From Albirhodobacter sp042466415 (GTDB taxonomy: Bacteria > Pseudomonadota > Alphaproteobacteria > Rhodobacterales > Rhodobacteraceae), in NCBI RefSeq assembly GCF_042466415.1, contig NZ_JAXHCH010000001.1:248001-312000 (forward strand): a DNA stretch of 64,000 nucleotides. Reading direction: 5' to 3'. Below, one piece after another: positions 34,236 through 43,534 of the stretch. Every line of letters begins with the position of its first letter. The stretch's first letter is position 1. The translations under genes were made by a program, and so were the position numbers. The notes under the pieces were generated by a model that had not been told where the DNA came from, did not search any database, and saw nothing but the letters and a program-made list of their open reading frames with translations.

Positions 34236-34765
34236 ACGATCTGGCCGACATCCTCGCGCGCCTGACGCGGTTGGAGGCGGAAAGCGCCTGCCGTAAATGC
34301 CTATCCGATTACATGGACATTTGCGACCGCCTCGACGCCGATACCGATCTGGACGCGCTAAAAGCGCTGTTCACAACCGACGCTGTTTGGGGCGGTGCGG
34401 GGGATCGTTATGCACAGGATTTCGGCCAACACCACGGGAACGCGGCGATCATCGCGTGGCTTGGGCAGTTCTGCACAACACCACCGCATTTCGCGATGAA
34501 CGCGCATTTCCTCTCCTCCGAGGCGATCACCCATACAAGTGGCGGCCCCCCTGGCGGGGGCGTCTCAGGGCGCTGGCTTATGCTCCAAACGCCAACCTTC
34601 CAAGACGGGCAAAGCTTTGTGATGGCCGCGCGTTTGGAAGTCGATTTTGAATTTGAGAACGGCGCATGGCGCATCCACCGTTTCAGCACACGCAACCTCT
34701 ACGCGCGGCCCATCTCCGACTGGAACCAGCCGACACAAATCCCCGCGCCCCGCGCCGGACAGTGA
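34232..34765 (+). CDS. iacI: SnoaL/NTF2-like protein, IacI
   Basis: The 177-residue product starts at a GTG overlapping the iacB stop. It has the NTF2/SnoaL-like cone fold: an N-terminal helix ARLTRLEAESACRKCLSDYM, then a LKALFTTDAVWGG strand, and a C-terminal RLEVDFEFENGAWRIHRFS sheet. The iac clusters include iacI, a protein of this kind that is needed at an early step in some strains. It lies between iacB and iacC. Its exact chemistry is not established from sequence. Confidence 0.65.
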   Translation: MNDLADILARLTRLEAESACRKCLSDYMDICDRLDADTDLDALKALFTTDAVWGGAGDRYAQDFGQHHGNAAIIAWLGQFCTTPPHFAMNAHFLSSEAITHTSGGPPGGGVSGRWLMLQTPTFQDGQSFVMAARLEVDFEFENGAWRIHRFSTRNLYARPISDWNQPTQIPAPRAGQ

Positions 34766-34776
34766 AAGGACCAAGC

Positions 34777-36048
34777 ATGTCTCTCGATATTTTCCCGAAC
34801 GGACCCTCGACCGATGATATGGTAAAGCCCGACCGCGTCGCCACTCCCATGTATGAAGATCCCGCGATTTTTGACGCCGAGATGGAAAAAATCTTCGGCA
34901 AGGTCTGGGTTTGGGTCGGGCATGTCTCGGAGGTGCCCGCGAAGGGCAATTTTAAACTGTCATGGGTGGGTCAGCAACCGGTCATCATTTCGCGCGACCG
35001 CAAAGACGAGGTGCATGTTTTCGTCAACCGCTGCCGCCACCGCGCGGCCTCTGTTTGCGAAGTGAAAAAGGGGAAGACATCGTCGTTCCAATGTCCCTAT
35101 CACGGCTGGGGTTATGGGTTGGATGGCAGCCTGCGCGCGATCCCCTATACCGAAGGCTACTCCGACGATTTCAAGAAGGAAGACTACGGCCTGAAGAAAT
35201 TGAAGGTCGGAATTTTTGAGGGCATGATCTTTGCCTCGTTCGATATGGATGTTGAACCGCTTGAGGATTTCCTCGGCAATGCAAAGCCTTGGATCCGCCT
35301 GTTTATGAAACAAGGTGGCGGCTTCCCTGTCAAAACCCTTGGCGAGCATCAGTTCAAGGTTCCGATGAACTGGAAGATCCAGCTCGAAAACACCACCGAT
35401 GCGTATCACTTCCCGATCGTCCACAAGAGCTTCATGCAATCGCTCGATGGCGAGGCAACGGCGCAATTTTCATTCCTAGATAACAACGATGGCTGGGTCG
35501 AGGATCTCGGCAACGGCCATTCGGTGATGGTCATGATGCCCGATCTCAACGATCTCGACGAGGATCCCGATCGCGCCATTCCGGCCCGTTTTGCGGAGCT
35601 CGCCGAGGAGTTGCGCAAAGAGTATGACGAGGCGCAGGTCAAACGGATCGTGCGCGCGGTGGGGGGCTGTGGCTTTAACCTCAACCTCTTCCCGAATGCG
35701 GGCTGTTCGCTGTCGTTCTTCCGTATCCTGCGTCCCGTCGCGGTGAACGAGACGGAAATCCGTCATATCGCGCTTGGCATGGAGGGCGGACCGGAAGCCG
35801 CCAATCAAATGCGTCTGCGCTTGCATGAACATTTCCAAGGGCCAATGGGCTTTGGCTCGCCCGATGACGCCGAAGTATGGGAACGCGTGCAGCGCGGCTC
35901 CGCCGGCGCGGGCGATGTCGACGTCATGGTCAACCGTGGTTTGGGCCTTGAGGAGATGTCAGAAAACGGCCTGCCAAAAGGCGATGTCTCGGCCGAGACC
36001 GGCATGCGCGCCGCCTATCGCATGTGGAAGAAGGTGATGGAGCAATGA
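34777..36048 (+). CDS. iacC: Rieske non-haem iron oxygenase alpha subunit, IacC
   Basis: A 423-residue ring-hydroxylating oxygenase alpha subunit. The Rieske ligands are C-R-H and C-P-Y-H separated by exactly 17 residues (about positions 80-100). The mononuclear iron motif is NTTDAYHFPIVH. An AAAGGA ribosome site precedes the ATG at 34777. In the iac pathway IacC with IacD and the reductase IacF acts on the hydroxylated oxindole-acetate intermediate on the route to catechol. Confidence 0.85.
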   Translation: MSLDIFPNGPSTDDMVKPDRVATPMYEDPAIFDAEMEKIFGKVWVWVGHVSEVPAKGNFKLSWVGQQPVIISRDRKDEVHVFVNRCRHRAASVCEVKKGKTSSFQCPYHGWGYGLDGSLRAIPYTEGYSDDFKKEDYGLKKLKVGIFEGMIFASFDMDVEPLEDFLGNAKPWIRLFMKQGGGFPVKTLGEHQFKVPMNWKIQLENTTDAYHFPIVHKSFMQSLDGEATAQFSFLDNNDGWVEDLGNGHSVMVMMPDLNDLDEDPDRAIPARFAELAEELRKEYDEAQVKRIVRAVGGCGFNLNLFPNAGCSLSFFRILRPVAVNETEIRHIALGMEGGPEAANQMRLRLHEHFQGPMGFGSPDDAEVWERVQRGSAGAGDVDVMVNRGLGLEEMSENGLPKGDVSAETGMRAAYRMWKKVMEQ

Positions 36049-36059
36049 AGGAATCCGCA

Positions 36060-36539
36060 ATGACAACACATGTGACGTTGCAGCAGGTCACGCAATATCT
36101 GTGGGCCGAGGCCGACATGCTCGATGCGCGCGATTACGACACTTGGCTCGGCCTTTGGGCTGACGGCGGGCATTACGTGATCCCCGTCGACAAAGAGAGC
36201 GACGATTTCGCCAATTGTCTGAACATCGCATATGACAATGCCGCAATGCGTCTGGCACGGGTGCGGCGCTTGCAAGGCGGGTTCTCGATCTCCGCCGCAC
36301 CCCCTGCGGAATCTGTGCGAACCCTGTCGCGGTTTGTCATGGAGCCGGTCGATGAGACGACGGTGAAAGTCCGTGCGGCGCAACATGTGGTTGAGGATAA
36401 ATTTGGCCGCCAACGCATGTTTGCCGCGAATGTCTCGTGGGATCTGGCCATCTTTGAGGGCGGGTTGATGATCCGAAACAAAGTCGTGCGCTTGCTGAAC
36501 TCTGACGGGATGCTGACCTCGATCAGCTATCTGTTCTGA
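36060..36539 (+). CDS. iacD: Ring-hydroxylating dioxygenase beta subunit, IacD
   Basis: A 159-residue small subunit of the ring-hydroxylating dioxygenase family (NTF2-like fold): YLWAEADMLDARDYDTWLGLW, GGHYVIPVDKESDD, and the VVEDKFGRQRMFAANVSWDL strands. AAGGAA lies seven bases before the ATG at 36060; another ATG at 36045 overlaps the iacC stop. The subunit assembles with IacC in an alpha3beta3 complex. Its stop overlaps the iacE start. Confidence 0.8.
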   Translation: MTTHVTLQQVTQYLWAEADMLDARDYDTWLGLWADGGHYVIPVDKESDDFANCLNIAYDNAAMRLARVRRLQGGFSISAAPPAESVRTLSRFVMEPVDETTVKVRAAQHVVEDKFGRQRMFAANVSWDLAIFEGGLMIRNKVVRLLNSDGMLTSISYLF

Positions 36540-37300
36540 TGGGGGCGCCGTTGCCAGATATCATCCAGACTGCCGTGATCACGGGCGGCGCGAACGGATT
36601 TGGCGCCTGCGCCACCCGCGCACTCCACGCGGCGGGCTTTCGCGTTGTCATCGCCGATCTGGATCATGACGCCGCTAGCGCGCTGGCGTTGGAACTTGAT
36701 CTCGCAGGCGAAACCGCCGTCAGCGCGACTTTGGATGTCGGCAACCCCGACGATTTCCGGGCAATTCTGACGAAAATCATCGATCGATGGGGCTCTGCGG
36801 AAGTGCTCGTCAACAACGCCGCCAAAACCGAGGCCAAACCCGTGCTCGAAATCTCGCCCGAGGATTTCAATGCGGTCATGGCGCTGAATGCGGGCGGCGT
36901 TTTCGCGGGGTGCCAGATTTTCGGCCGCCATTTCAAAGAGCGCGGCTTTGGGCGGATCGTGAACATGGCCTCGCTTGCGGGGCAAAACGGCGGAACGGCC
37001 ACCGGCGCGCATTACGCCGCGTCCAAGGGTGCGATTTTGACGCTGACCAAAGTGTTCGCCCGCGATTTGGCGCCGTTCGGGGTGACTTGCAATGCGATCT
37101 CGCCCGGCCCGATGGACAGCCCGATGGTCCACGGCATCATCCCCCCCGAGAAGATGGACGGGTTTTTGAAAAACATTCCCGTAGGCCAACTGGGGCAGCC
37201 AGATTTCGTGGCAAAAATGGTCACGATGCTCTGCGCCCCTGATGCTGCCTTCGTAACCGGCGCGTGCTGGGATGCGAATGGCGGCCTGTTTATGCGGTGA
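36539..37300 (+). CDS. iacE: Short-chain dehydrogenase/reductase, IacE
   Basis: A 253-residue SDR. The cofactor loop is TGGANGFG, the structural motif is NNAA, and the catalytic residues are the Ser in NMASLAGQ and Tyr/Lys in HYAASKGA. The ATG at 36539 overlaps the iacD stop. In the iac pathway IacE works with IacA to form the oxindole intermediate from the hydroxylated indole-acetate. The gene order matches that of known clusters. Confidence 0.82.
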   Translation: MGAPLPDIIQTAVITGGANGFGACATRALHAAGFRVVIADLDHDAASALALELDLAGETAVSATLDVGNPDDFRAILTKIIDRWGSAEVLVNNAAKTEAKPVLEISPEDFNAVMALNAGGVFAGCQIFGRHFKERGFGRIVNMASLAGQNGGTATGAHYAASKGAILTLTKVFARDLAPFGVTCNAISPGPMDSPMVHGIIPPEKMDGFLKNIPVGQLGQPDFVAKMVTMLCAPDAAFVTGACWDANGGLFMR

Positions 37301-37313
37301 GGAGATGAACGAC

Positions 37314-38279
37314 ATGACGCCATCCAACACGTTAACCCTCACCGTTTCGAACCGCATCGACGATCTGGGTGATATCATGCGGATTGATCTGGTGGGGGAC
37401 GCGCCATTGCCGCCCGTCACGGCGGGCGCGCATATTGATCTCGCGGTGGATACTCCCGACGGCCCCGTCTGGCGGCAATATTCGCTCTGCGGAGACCCGA
37501 AAGATCAATCACGCTGGGAACTGGGCATTTTGCGCGATCCGGCAAGCCGTGGCGGGTCCACTGCACTGCACGCGGGGCTGACGGTGGGCACGCGCGTGAC
37601 CGTAGAGGGCCCGCGCAACCATTTTCCACTCGCGGAGAGCGCTCACTCAACGGTGCTTTTTGGCGGCGGGATCGGGGTCACCCCGATGCTGGCGATGGCG
37701 TGGGAACTTCACGCGCGAGCCGCCGATTTCACCCTGCATTACGCCACTCGCAGCGCCGATCGCACAGCGTTTCTGGATCTGATCGCAACACTCCCGTTTC
37801 GCAATAAAATCGTTCTGCATCATGATGATAGCGATAAATACGCGCCGATTGATCCCGCCCGCGACATCCCTGCCGCGGATCAACACACCCATCTCTACAT
37901 CTGCGGGCCGCTAGGGTTCATGGAATGGATCATCGCTGCGGCGGAGGCGCAAGGCCATGCCGCCCGAAATATCCACCGCGAGTATTTCGCCGCCGATGTC
38001 GATACCACGGGCGAAAGCTTCGTGGTTGAGTGTGCGCAATCGAAGATCACGGTCCGCGTCGGGCCGGACGATACGATCGCGAAAGCCTTGGCCCGCGCCG
38101 GCGTAAAGATCGAGGTGAAATGCGAGGAAGGCATCTGCGGCACCTGTGTCACCGATGTGATCGAGGGCGACATTGATCACCGGGATCACTTCCTGACCGA
38201 GGAAGAACGTGCCGATATGGATCAAATCTGTGCCTGCTGTTCGCGTGGATGCGGACCCAAACTGGTTTTGGATATCTGA
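37314..38279 (+). CDS. iacF: Oxygenase reductase with FMN, NAD and plant-type [2Fe-2S] domains, IacF
   Basis: The 321-residue protein has an FMN-binding RQYSLCG motif, the NAD-binding GGGIGVTPML block, and a C-terminal ferredoxin domain with C-x4-C-x2-C (CEEGICGTC) plus a fourth cysteine in ICACCSRG. This is the phthalate-dioxygenase-reductase arrangement. It hands electrons from NADH to the IacC Rieske centre. The ATG at 37314 is spaced nine bases from GAGGAG; an ATG at 37305 is too close to that site. Confidence 0.85.
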   Translation: MTPSNTLTLTVSNRIDDLGDIMRIDLVGDAPLPPVTAGAHIDLAVDTPDGPVWRQYSLCGDPKDQSRWELGILRDPASRGGSTALHAGLTVGTRVTVEGPRNHFPLAESAHSTVLFGGGIGVTPMLAMAWELHARAADFTLHYATRSADRTAFLDLIATLPFRNKIVLHHDDSDKYAPIDPARDIPAADQHTHLYICGPLGFMEWIIAAAEAQGHAARNIHREYFAADVDTTGESFVVECAQSKITVRVGPDDTIAKALARAGVKIEVKCEEGICGTCVTDVIEGDIDHRDHFLTEEERADMDQICACCSRGCGPKLVLDI

Positions 38280-38289
38280 GGGGACGATA

Positions 38290-38775
38290 ATGGAACTCGA
38301 CGATCTTTTCCGCGAAGGCATGGCGCGTTTGGGCGCGGCGGTCACGGTGTTGACAACCGACGGCCCCGCCGGGCGGCACGGCATGACGGCCTCTGCGGTA
38401 TGCTCGGTCACCGCAACACCGCCGACCCTTCTCGTGTGCGTCAACCAAAGCAACCGCAGCCACGATATGTTTGTTAAAAACGGGGCGCTTTGCGTCAATG
38501 TGCTTGGCGGGCAGCACCGTGATCACGCAGGCCGTTTCGCGCAATCGGGTGCCGAAGACCGGTTCGATTCCGCCGATTGGACGACAAGCACAACCGGCGC
38601 GCCTGTCCTCAGCGATGCAATTGCCGCTTTTGATTGCACAATTCAATCGCGCCAAGTGGTTGGAACGCATTCTGTCTTCTTTTGCGAGGTGCAAGATATT
38701 GCGCTTTGCGAAGGCGAGCGAGACAGTCTGATCTGGTGTCACCGCAACTTCCATCACCTGCGAGCCGCCTCATAG
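38290..38775 (+). CDS. iacG: NAD(P)H:flavin reductase, IacG
   Basis: A 161-residue member of the flavin-reductase family (HpaC/HsaB-like), with the FMN-binding GMTASAVCSVTATPPTLLVCV block (residues about 34-54) and the C-terminal VGTHSVFFCEV. It supplies reduced flavin to the acyl-CoA-dehydrogenase-fold oxygenase IacA. The gene is 10 bp after iacF and ends 65 bp before the TRAP genes. Confidence 0.85.
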   Translation: MELDDLFREGMARLGAAVTVLTTDGPAGRHGMTASAVCSVTATPPTLLVCVNQSNRSHDMFVKNGALCVNVLGGQHRDHAGRFAQSGAEDRFDSADWTTSTTGAPVLSDAIAAFDCTIQSRQVVGTHSVFFCEVQDIALCEGERDSLIWCHRNFHHLRAAS

Positions 38776-38840
38776 ACATCACGCACCGAGTTTAAAAAAG
38801 GTCCACAAACGGGGCCATCATACCAACAGGGAAACGCGAC

Positions 38841-39872
38841 ATGACGAAACGATTTGGACTGACCGCACTCGCCGCCATCATGATGAGCACCGCCGCGTCT
38901 GCGCAGACCGTGCTCACCGTGGCAAACTGGTTGCCGCCCGCGCATCCGCTTGTCGCGGAGGTCATTGTTCCGCTGACGAAATCCATCGCGGAAGTGACCA
39001 ATAACGAGGTCACGGCGAACATCCTTCCGGCGCCGCTCGGGCCGCCCGCCGCGCATTTTGATTTCGCCGTCAACGGCGTGGCCGATATCACCTTCGGCGT
39101 GCAAGGCTATAACGCTGGCCGCTTCAAGACGACCAATATCGCGGAGCTCCCATTCTTGAGCGATAGCGCGGAGGCCAATTCCGTTGCCTACTGGCGCGTG
39201 TTTGAAAATACGCTCAAAGCGGCTGGCGAATATGATCAGGTCAAGGTGCTGGGCGTCTTCACCCACGGGCCCGGCGAGATCTTCCTCAAAGAGGGCGATA
39301 TGACCACGGTCGATGTGCTCAAGGGACAAAAGCTGCGCGTGGGCGGCGGGATCGTGAACGAGGTTGCTGCGGCTTTGGGCGCGGTCGCGGTCGAGGGGCC
39401 TTCCTCTAAAGCGTATGAATTGCTGAGCCAAGGCGTCGCGGACGGAATTTTGTTCCCCTACGAGTTGGTCAATTTCTTTAAACTCATCCCCCAACTCGCA
39501 AACGCCATTTCGGTGCCCGGCGGGCTTTATAACACCTCGTTCTACGTCGTCATGAACAAGGCCAAATGGGAAAGCCTGACCCCCGAGCAACAAGCCGCAA
39601 TCGACAGCGTGACGGGCGAAGCCCTGTCGCATCTGGCGGGTCAGATGTGGGATCGCGCGGATGCCCAAGGCATTGCGGCGATGGAGGGTGAAATCAATGT
39701 CCAACCCGCCACCGAAGAACAGCTCGCCGCATGGAAAACCAGCTTGCAGCCGGTGATTGATAGCAAGCTCGCGGAAGTGTCTGAAGCCGGCATTGATGCG
39801 CAAGCCGCCTATGCCGAAATGTTGGAACAGATCAAAACGGTCTCTGAAGAAATGGCGACAGCCAAACCATGA
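38841..39872 (+). CDS. TRAP transporter substrate-binding protein associated with the iac cluster
   Basis: The 343-residue protein has a signal peptide (ALAAIMMSTAASAQ) and the TRAP binding-protein fold, with VANWLPPAHPLVAEVIVPL at the mature N-terminus and KLRVGGGIVNEVAAALG around the arginine that usually contacts a carboxylate. Its position directly after iacG suggests it brings in indole-3-acetate or a related aromatic acid, which would be unusual for a TRAP system. It overlaps the small-permease gene by ATGA. Confidence 0.88.
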   Translation: MTKRFGLTALAAIMMSTAASAQTVLTVANWLPPAHPLVAEVIVPLTKSIAEVTNNEVTANILPAPLGPPAAHFDFAVNGVADITFGVQGYNAGRFKTTNIAELPFLSDSAEANSVAYWRVFENTLKAAGEYDQVKVLGVFTHGPGEIFLKEGDMTTVDVLKGQKLRVGGGIVNEVAAALGAVAVEGPSSKAYELLSQGVADGILFPYELVNFFKLIPQLANAISVPGGLYNTSFYVVMNKAKWESLTPEQQAAIDSVTGEALSHLAGQMWDRADAQGIAAMEGEINVQPATEEQLAAWKTSLQPVIDSKLAEVSEAGIDAQAAYAEMLEQIKTVSEEMATAKP

Positions 39873-40399
39873 AACCGGCCGACCTCAGCGTGAATGATGT
39901 TCCTCGGGCCGCACAGCGGTCCGGGGGAAGGCTCTCCGCCCGCGGCGCTCTTGCGGTGCTGGGCGGGGTGATGCTGATGTCGATGATGGGGCTAACGATT
40001 GTCGATGTCATTGGGCGCTATATCTTCAACAGCCCGCTCTCAGGGGCGACGGAACTCACCGAGCTTCTCCTCGCTGCGACGATCTTCTTGGGCCTCCCTG
40101 CGGTATCCCTTAGCGATGATCACGTCACCGTCGATCTGATCACCGACAAGCTCCCGCAAGCGCTTCAACCGGTCCGCCGCATCATCAGCGGGCTGTTTGC
40201 GGGCGGGATTCTTTTGGTCGTCGCATGGCGCATCTGGGTCTACGCGGGCCAGATCGGAGGCTATGGCGGCGCCACGACAAACCTGATGATCCCAATCGCC
40301 CCGTTGGGTTATTTCTGCGCGCTTTGCACCGTCGCGGGGGCGCTCATTTCGGCCCTCTTACCCCTCAGCGGCCTGTGGCAACGCCCCAAAGGAGACTGA
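39869..40399 (+). CDS. TRAP transporter small permease
   Basis: A 176-residue, four-helix DctQ-type protein. Conserved positions include the GRYIFNSPLSGATELTELLLA stretch and LPAVSLSDDHVTVDLI (residues about 72-87). A roughly 35-residue hydrophilic N-terminus precedes the first helix. It overlaps the binding-protein gene and precedes the large permease by four bases. Confidence 0.87.
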   Translation: MKPADLSVNDVPRAAQRSGGRLSARGALAVLGGVMLMSMMGLTIVDVIGRYIFNSPLSGATELTELLLAATIFLGLPAVSLSDDHVTVDLITDKLPQALQPVRRIISGLFAGGILLVVAWRIWVYAGQIGGYGGATTNLMIPIAPLGYFCALCTVAGALISALLPLSGLWQRPKGD

Positions 40400-40402
40400 C
40401 TC

Positions 40403-41683
40403 ATGGACTACTGGCCAATTGGTATGGCGGTTGCGCTCGGGCTCTTGCTTTGCGGCGTCCCCATTGCCTTTGCGTTGACCGGCGTTGGCGTGATCGGCGT
40501 CGCAACCCTGATCGGTTGGACGCCCGCACTCTCGCTTTTGGGGACGACCTTCTTTGATACGGGACGCGACTATTCGCTCTCGGTGCTGCCGCTATTCTTG
40601 ATGATGGGCAATTTTGTCGTGCAATCAGGCATCGCGTCGGAACTTTACACGGCCGCCTACGCATGGTTGCGCCACCGCAAGGGCGGGCTCGCCACGGCGA
40701 CAGTCATCGCATGTGGCGCCTTCTCATCGGTTTGCGGGTCAAGCATGGCGACGGCCGCTACGATGACGCGGATCGCCCTGCCCTCCATGCGCCGCTTCGG
40801 CTACCCCGATCAACTTTCCACCGCCTCCATCGCGGCGGGCGGAACGCTCGGCATTCTGATCCCACCCTCGGTGATTTTGGTGTTTTACGGGATCATGACG
40901 CAACAAGATATCGGCAAGCTGTTTCTCGCAGGGCTGATCCCCGGCATCATTGGCATCGTATTTTACTCCGTCGCCGTGCGGCTCTCGATCCGCTGGCAAA
41001 AGCTCGATCTTCCGGTTGAAAGTAAACTGCCCTTGATGGACCGCCTGCGCGCCCTCAAAGGCACCGCAGGCGCGCTGGCTCTCTTTGTGTTCGTCATGGG
41101 CGGGATTTATCTGGGCGTCTTCACCCCGACGGAAAGCGCCGGCATGGGCGCGGGTGGCGCGTTTCTGCTCGTGGTTTTGTCCGGAAAGTTCACATGGGAC
41201 GGGCTGGTATCCGTTCTCTACGACACGATGAAAACCACGGCGATGATGTTCTTCATCCTGTTTGGCGCCCTGACTTTTACAAATTACGTCAATATGTCGG
41301 GCATGACGAACGACATCCAAACCTTCCTCTCGCTGTTTGGTGGCACGCCCCTTGTGACGATCTTGGTCATCTTGTGCATCTACCTCGTCTTGGGCTGCGT
41401 TTTGGAAAGCCTGTCGATGATTATGCTCACGGTGCCGGTATTCTACCCGATTGTCGCCGCCCAAGGGATCGACCTCATCTGGTTCGGCATATTCGTCGTG
41501 ATGGTGACAGAGATCAGCTACATCACCCCTCCCGTCGGGATGAATGCCTTCGTTCTGCGCTCGGTTGTGCCCGATGTGCGCCTCAGCACGATCTTCCGCG
41601 GTCTGGGGCCCTTCGTGCTGATGGATGTGGCGCGGGTAGCGCTGCTGACAATCTTCCCTGCAATTGTTCTGTTCCTGACATAA
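40403..41683 (+). CDS. TRAP transporter large permease
   Basis: A 426-residue DctM permease with the family blocks VCGSSMATAATMTRIALP, GGTLGILIPPSVILVFYG and the C-terminal YITPPVGMNAFVLRSVVPD. It forms the ion-coupled channel of the TRAP system at the end of the iac cluster. The set is separate from the TRAP genes at 2916-5886, to which it is a paralogue. Confidence 0.92.
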   Translation: MDYWPIGMAVALGLLLCGVPIAFALTGVGVIGVATLIGWTPALSLLGTTFFDTGRDYSLSVLPLFLMMGNFVVQSGIASELYTAAYAWLRHRKGGLATATVIACGAFSSVCGSSMATAATMTRIALPSMRRFGYPDQLSTASIAAGGTLGILIPPSVILVFYGIMTQQDIGKLFLAGLIPGIIGIVFYSVAVRLSIRWQKLDLPVESKLPLMDRLRALKGTAGALALFVFVMGGIYLGVFTPTESAGMGAGGAFLLVVLSGKFTWDGLVSVLYDTMKTTAMMFFILFGALTFTNYVNMSGMTNDIQTFLSLFGGTPLVTILVILCIYLVLGCVLESLSMIMLTVPVFYPIVAAQGIDLIWFGIFVVMVTEISYITPPVGMNAFVLRSVVPDVRLSTIFRGLGPFVLMDVARVALLTIFPAIVLFLT

Positions 41684-41693
41684 GGAAACGCAG

Positions 41694-42722
41694 ATGACGC
41701 CGCTCAACATCGCCGTCGTAGGCGCCGGAAATATCGGCACGGCCATGGCCGCCCTTATGGGGCGCGGGCAAGCACATCTGACCGTCACCGCCCGAGGAAG
41801 CCGGTTGATTGAGGTCACGGAGCACGGTGTCACCTTGCTAGATCGTGGCACCAAACATCACGCACGCCCCCGCGCGGTCGAACGCCTCTCCGAGGTGCAA
41901 GATGCGATTTTCTTCTGCGTTAAGGCGCATCAACTGCCCCAAGCCGTCGCCGACAATGCCGCAGGGATCGGCCCTAATACGCTGATCATCCCGATGGTGA
42001 ACGGCCTGCCGTTTTGGTTCTTTGCCGATCACACTGCGCCACCTCAAACGGTGCCCCACGTCGATCCGCACGCCCTCCTTGCGGCGCATGTTACCCCCCA
42101 CCGCGTTTTGGGGGCTGTGTTGTTGATGACGGTCAGGATGGGTGCCGACGGTGTCGCCATCTCCACAAACACGCCGACGCTCAGCCTTGGCACCGCGACC
42201 GAGCAAACCGATCACGCCGCCCTTGCGCGACTGGTGGAGACGCTCAACTCATGCGGCATCAAGACAGACATCACCGATGCGATCCGCCTGAAAGTTCTGG
42301 TGAAACTGCTGGCGAATATCACAACCAACCCGCTCTCCGCGCTGCTCGATTGCCACCTGTCGACCATCAGCTCTGATCCTGAGTTGCGCGCTCTGGCCTG
42401 CGCGGTGGCCGATCCGTTTCGGGCGTGGGCGAAGGCTCTGGGACATGATCTGCCCAGCAACGACTGGTTGATCGACCTGTGTCTGGATGCGGGCGATTTC
42501 CCGACATCGATGCTGCAAGATGCCCGCGCGGGCCGCAGGCTTGAACTGGATGCCATCGCCCGCGCGCCGCGTGATCTTGGCATCGCCGCCGGAATGCCCA
42601 CCCCAACCCTCGACGCGATTATTGCCGCGTTGAACACCGCCCCTTCCCTTCCCCTGCCGCAAGATCACCGCGCCGCAGCCCGCCGCGCACTCTTGGAGAG
42701 CATTTGCTTCGAAAGGACCTGA
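41694..42722 (+). CDS. Ketopantoate-reductase-like (ApbA/PanE) dehydrogenase
   Basis: The 342-residue protein starts with a Rossmann loop VVGAGNIGTAMAALMG and has the C-terminal helical PanE domain with a RLKVLVKLLANITTNPLSALLD stretch (residues about 198-219), typical of ApbA/PanE-fold ketoacid reductases. Position, only 10 bp after the TRAP genes and 3 bp before the aldolase, suggests a catabolic role rather than vitamin B5 synthesis. It may handle a side-chain fragment of the auxin pathway (inference). Confidence 0.78.
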   Translation: MTPLNIAVVGAGNIGTAMAALMGRGQAHLTVTARGSRLIEVTEHGVTLLDRGTKHHARPRAVERLSEVQDAIFFCVKAHQLPQAVADNAAGIGPNTLIIPMVNGLPFWFFADHTAPPQTVPHVDPHALLAAHVTPHRVLGAVLLMTVRMGADGVAISTNTPTLSLGTATEQTDHAALARLVETLNSCGIKTDITDAIRLKVLVKLLANITTNPLSALLDCHLSTISSDPELRALACAVADPFRAWAKALGHDLPSNDWLIDLCLDAGDFPTSMLQDARAGRRLELDAIARAPRDLGIAAGMPTPTLDAIIAALNTAPSLPLPQDHRAAARRALLESICFERT

Positions 42723-42725
42723 TCG

Positions 42726-43490
42726 ATGACTGAACTCTCCCCAGTTCACAAACCAATGGCCAACATGACCGAGGCCGAATTACGCATCCAACTCGCGGAT
42801 TTCTATCATCTTGTCAGCTATCTCGGCTGGACCGAGCTGATTTTCAACCACATCTCCGTGCGCTTGCCCGGCGATGAACACGCCTATCTCGTCAACCCGT
42901 TGGGATTACATTACGACGAGGTAACCCCCGAAAATCTGCTGGTCGTCGGCGTCGACGGCACGTTGAAGCGCGAAAGCCCGTACAAGCCCAATCCCGCCGG
43001 ATTTGCGCTGCACGGCGTCATTCACGAGAACCGCCCTGATGTCGGTTGCATCGCGCATACGCACACGACCCCGATCTCGGCAATCGTGATGAAAAACGCC
43101 CCGATCGATCATAACAATTTCAACGGCGCACAGCTCTACGGGCGTGTTGCCTACCATGAGTTCGAGGGCATCACGATTTATGATACCGAGCGCGAACGGA
43201 TGCTCGCGTCGCTCGGGGATAAACATGTCTTGGTACTGCGCAATCACGGAATCGCGGTTTGCGAGGCCGACATCCCCCTCACCTTCTTCCTGCTTTGGAC
43301 GGTGCAGCGCGCAGCAGAAATCCAATGCGCCGCCGCGGCAATCCCTGGCCCCAATGCGCAACTGCCTGACGAGGTGAAGCTCCAATGCGCGAAAGATGCC
43401 CAGCGTCTCAAGGACAGCTCATCCTTCGCGACGTTGCTGTTTGATGCGATGATCCGCAAAATGAAACGCGATTGCCCGCAGTTCGCCTGA
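42726..43490 (+). CDS. Class II aldolase/adducin family protein
   Basis: The 254-residue protein has the zinc ligands of the class II aldolase (FucA/AraD) fold in CIAHTHTTP and the NHG motif in LVLRNHGIAVCEAD. Members cleave or decarboxylate small hydroxyacids or sugar phosphates. It is the last gene on the plus strand, followed by a convergent hairpin and iacR. Together with the PanE-like gene it extends the iac operon beyond what I know from other clusters. Confidence 0.82.
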   Translation: MTELSPVHKPMANMTEAELRIQLADFYHLVSYLGWTELIFNHISVRLPGDEHAYLVNPLGLHYDEVTPENLLVVGVDGTLKRESPYKPNPAGFALHGVIHENRPDVGCIAHTHTTPISAIVMKNAPIDHNNFNGAQLYGRVAYHEFEGITIYDTERERMLASLGDKHVLVLRNHGIAVCEADIPLTFFLLWTVQRAAEIQCAAAAIPGPNAQLPDEVKLQCAKDAQRLKDSSSFATLLFDAMIRKMKRDCPQFA

Positions 43491-43500
43491 ACAATCCCCT

Positions 43501-43534
43501 TGATGGCCCAAACGCCTCCGCAGTTGGGCCGTCA
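43501..43534. terminator. Convergent terminator between the aldolase and MarR genes
   Basis: TGATGGCCCAA (43501-43511) pairs with TTGGGCCGTCA (43524-43534) with one T-G pair and a 12-base loop. It lies between two convergent genes and overlaps the stop of the MarR gene. It can act on both strands. Confidence 0.55.
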
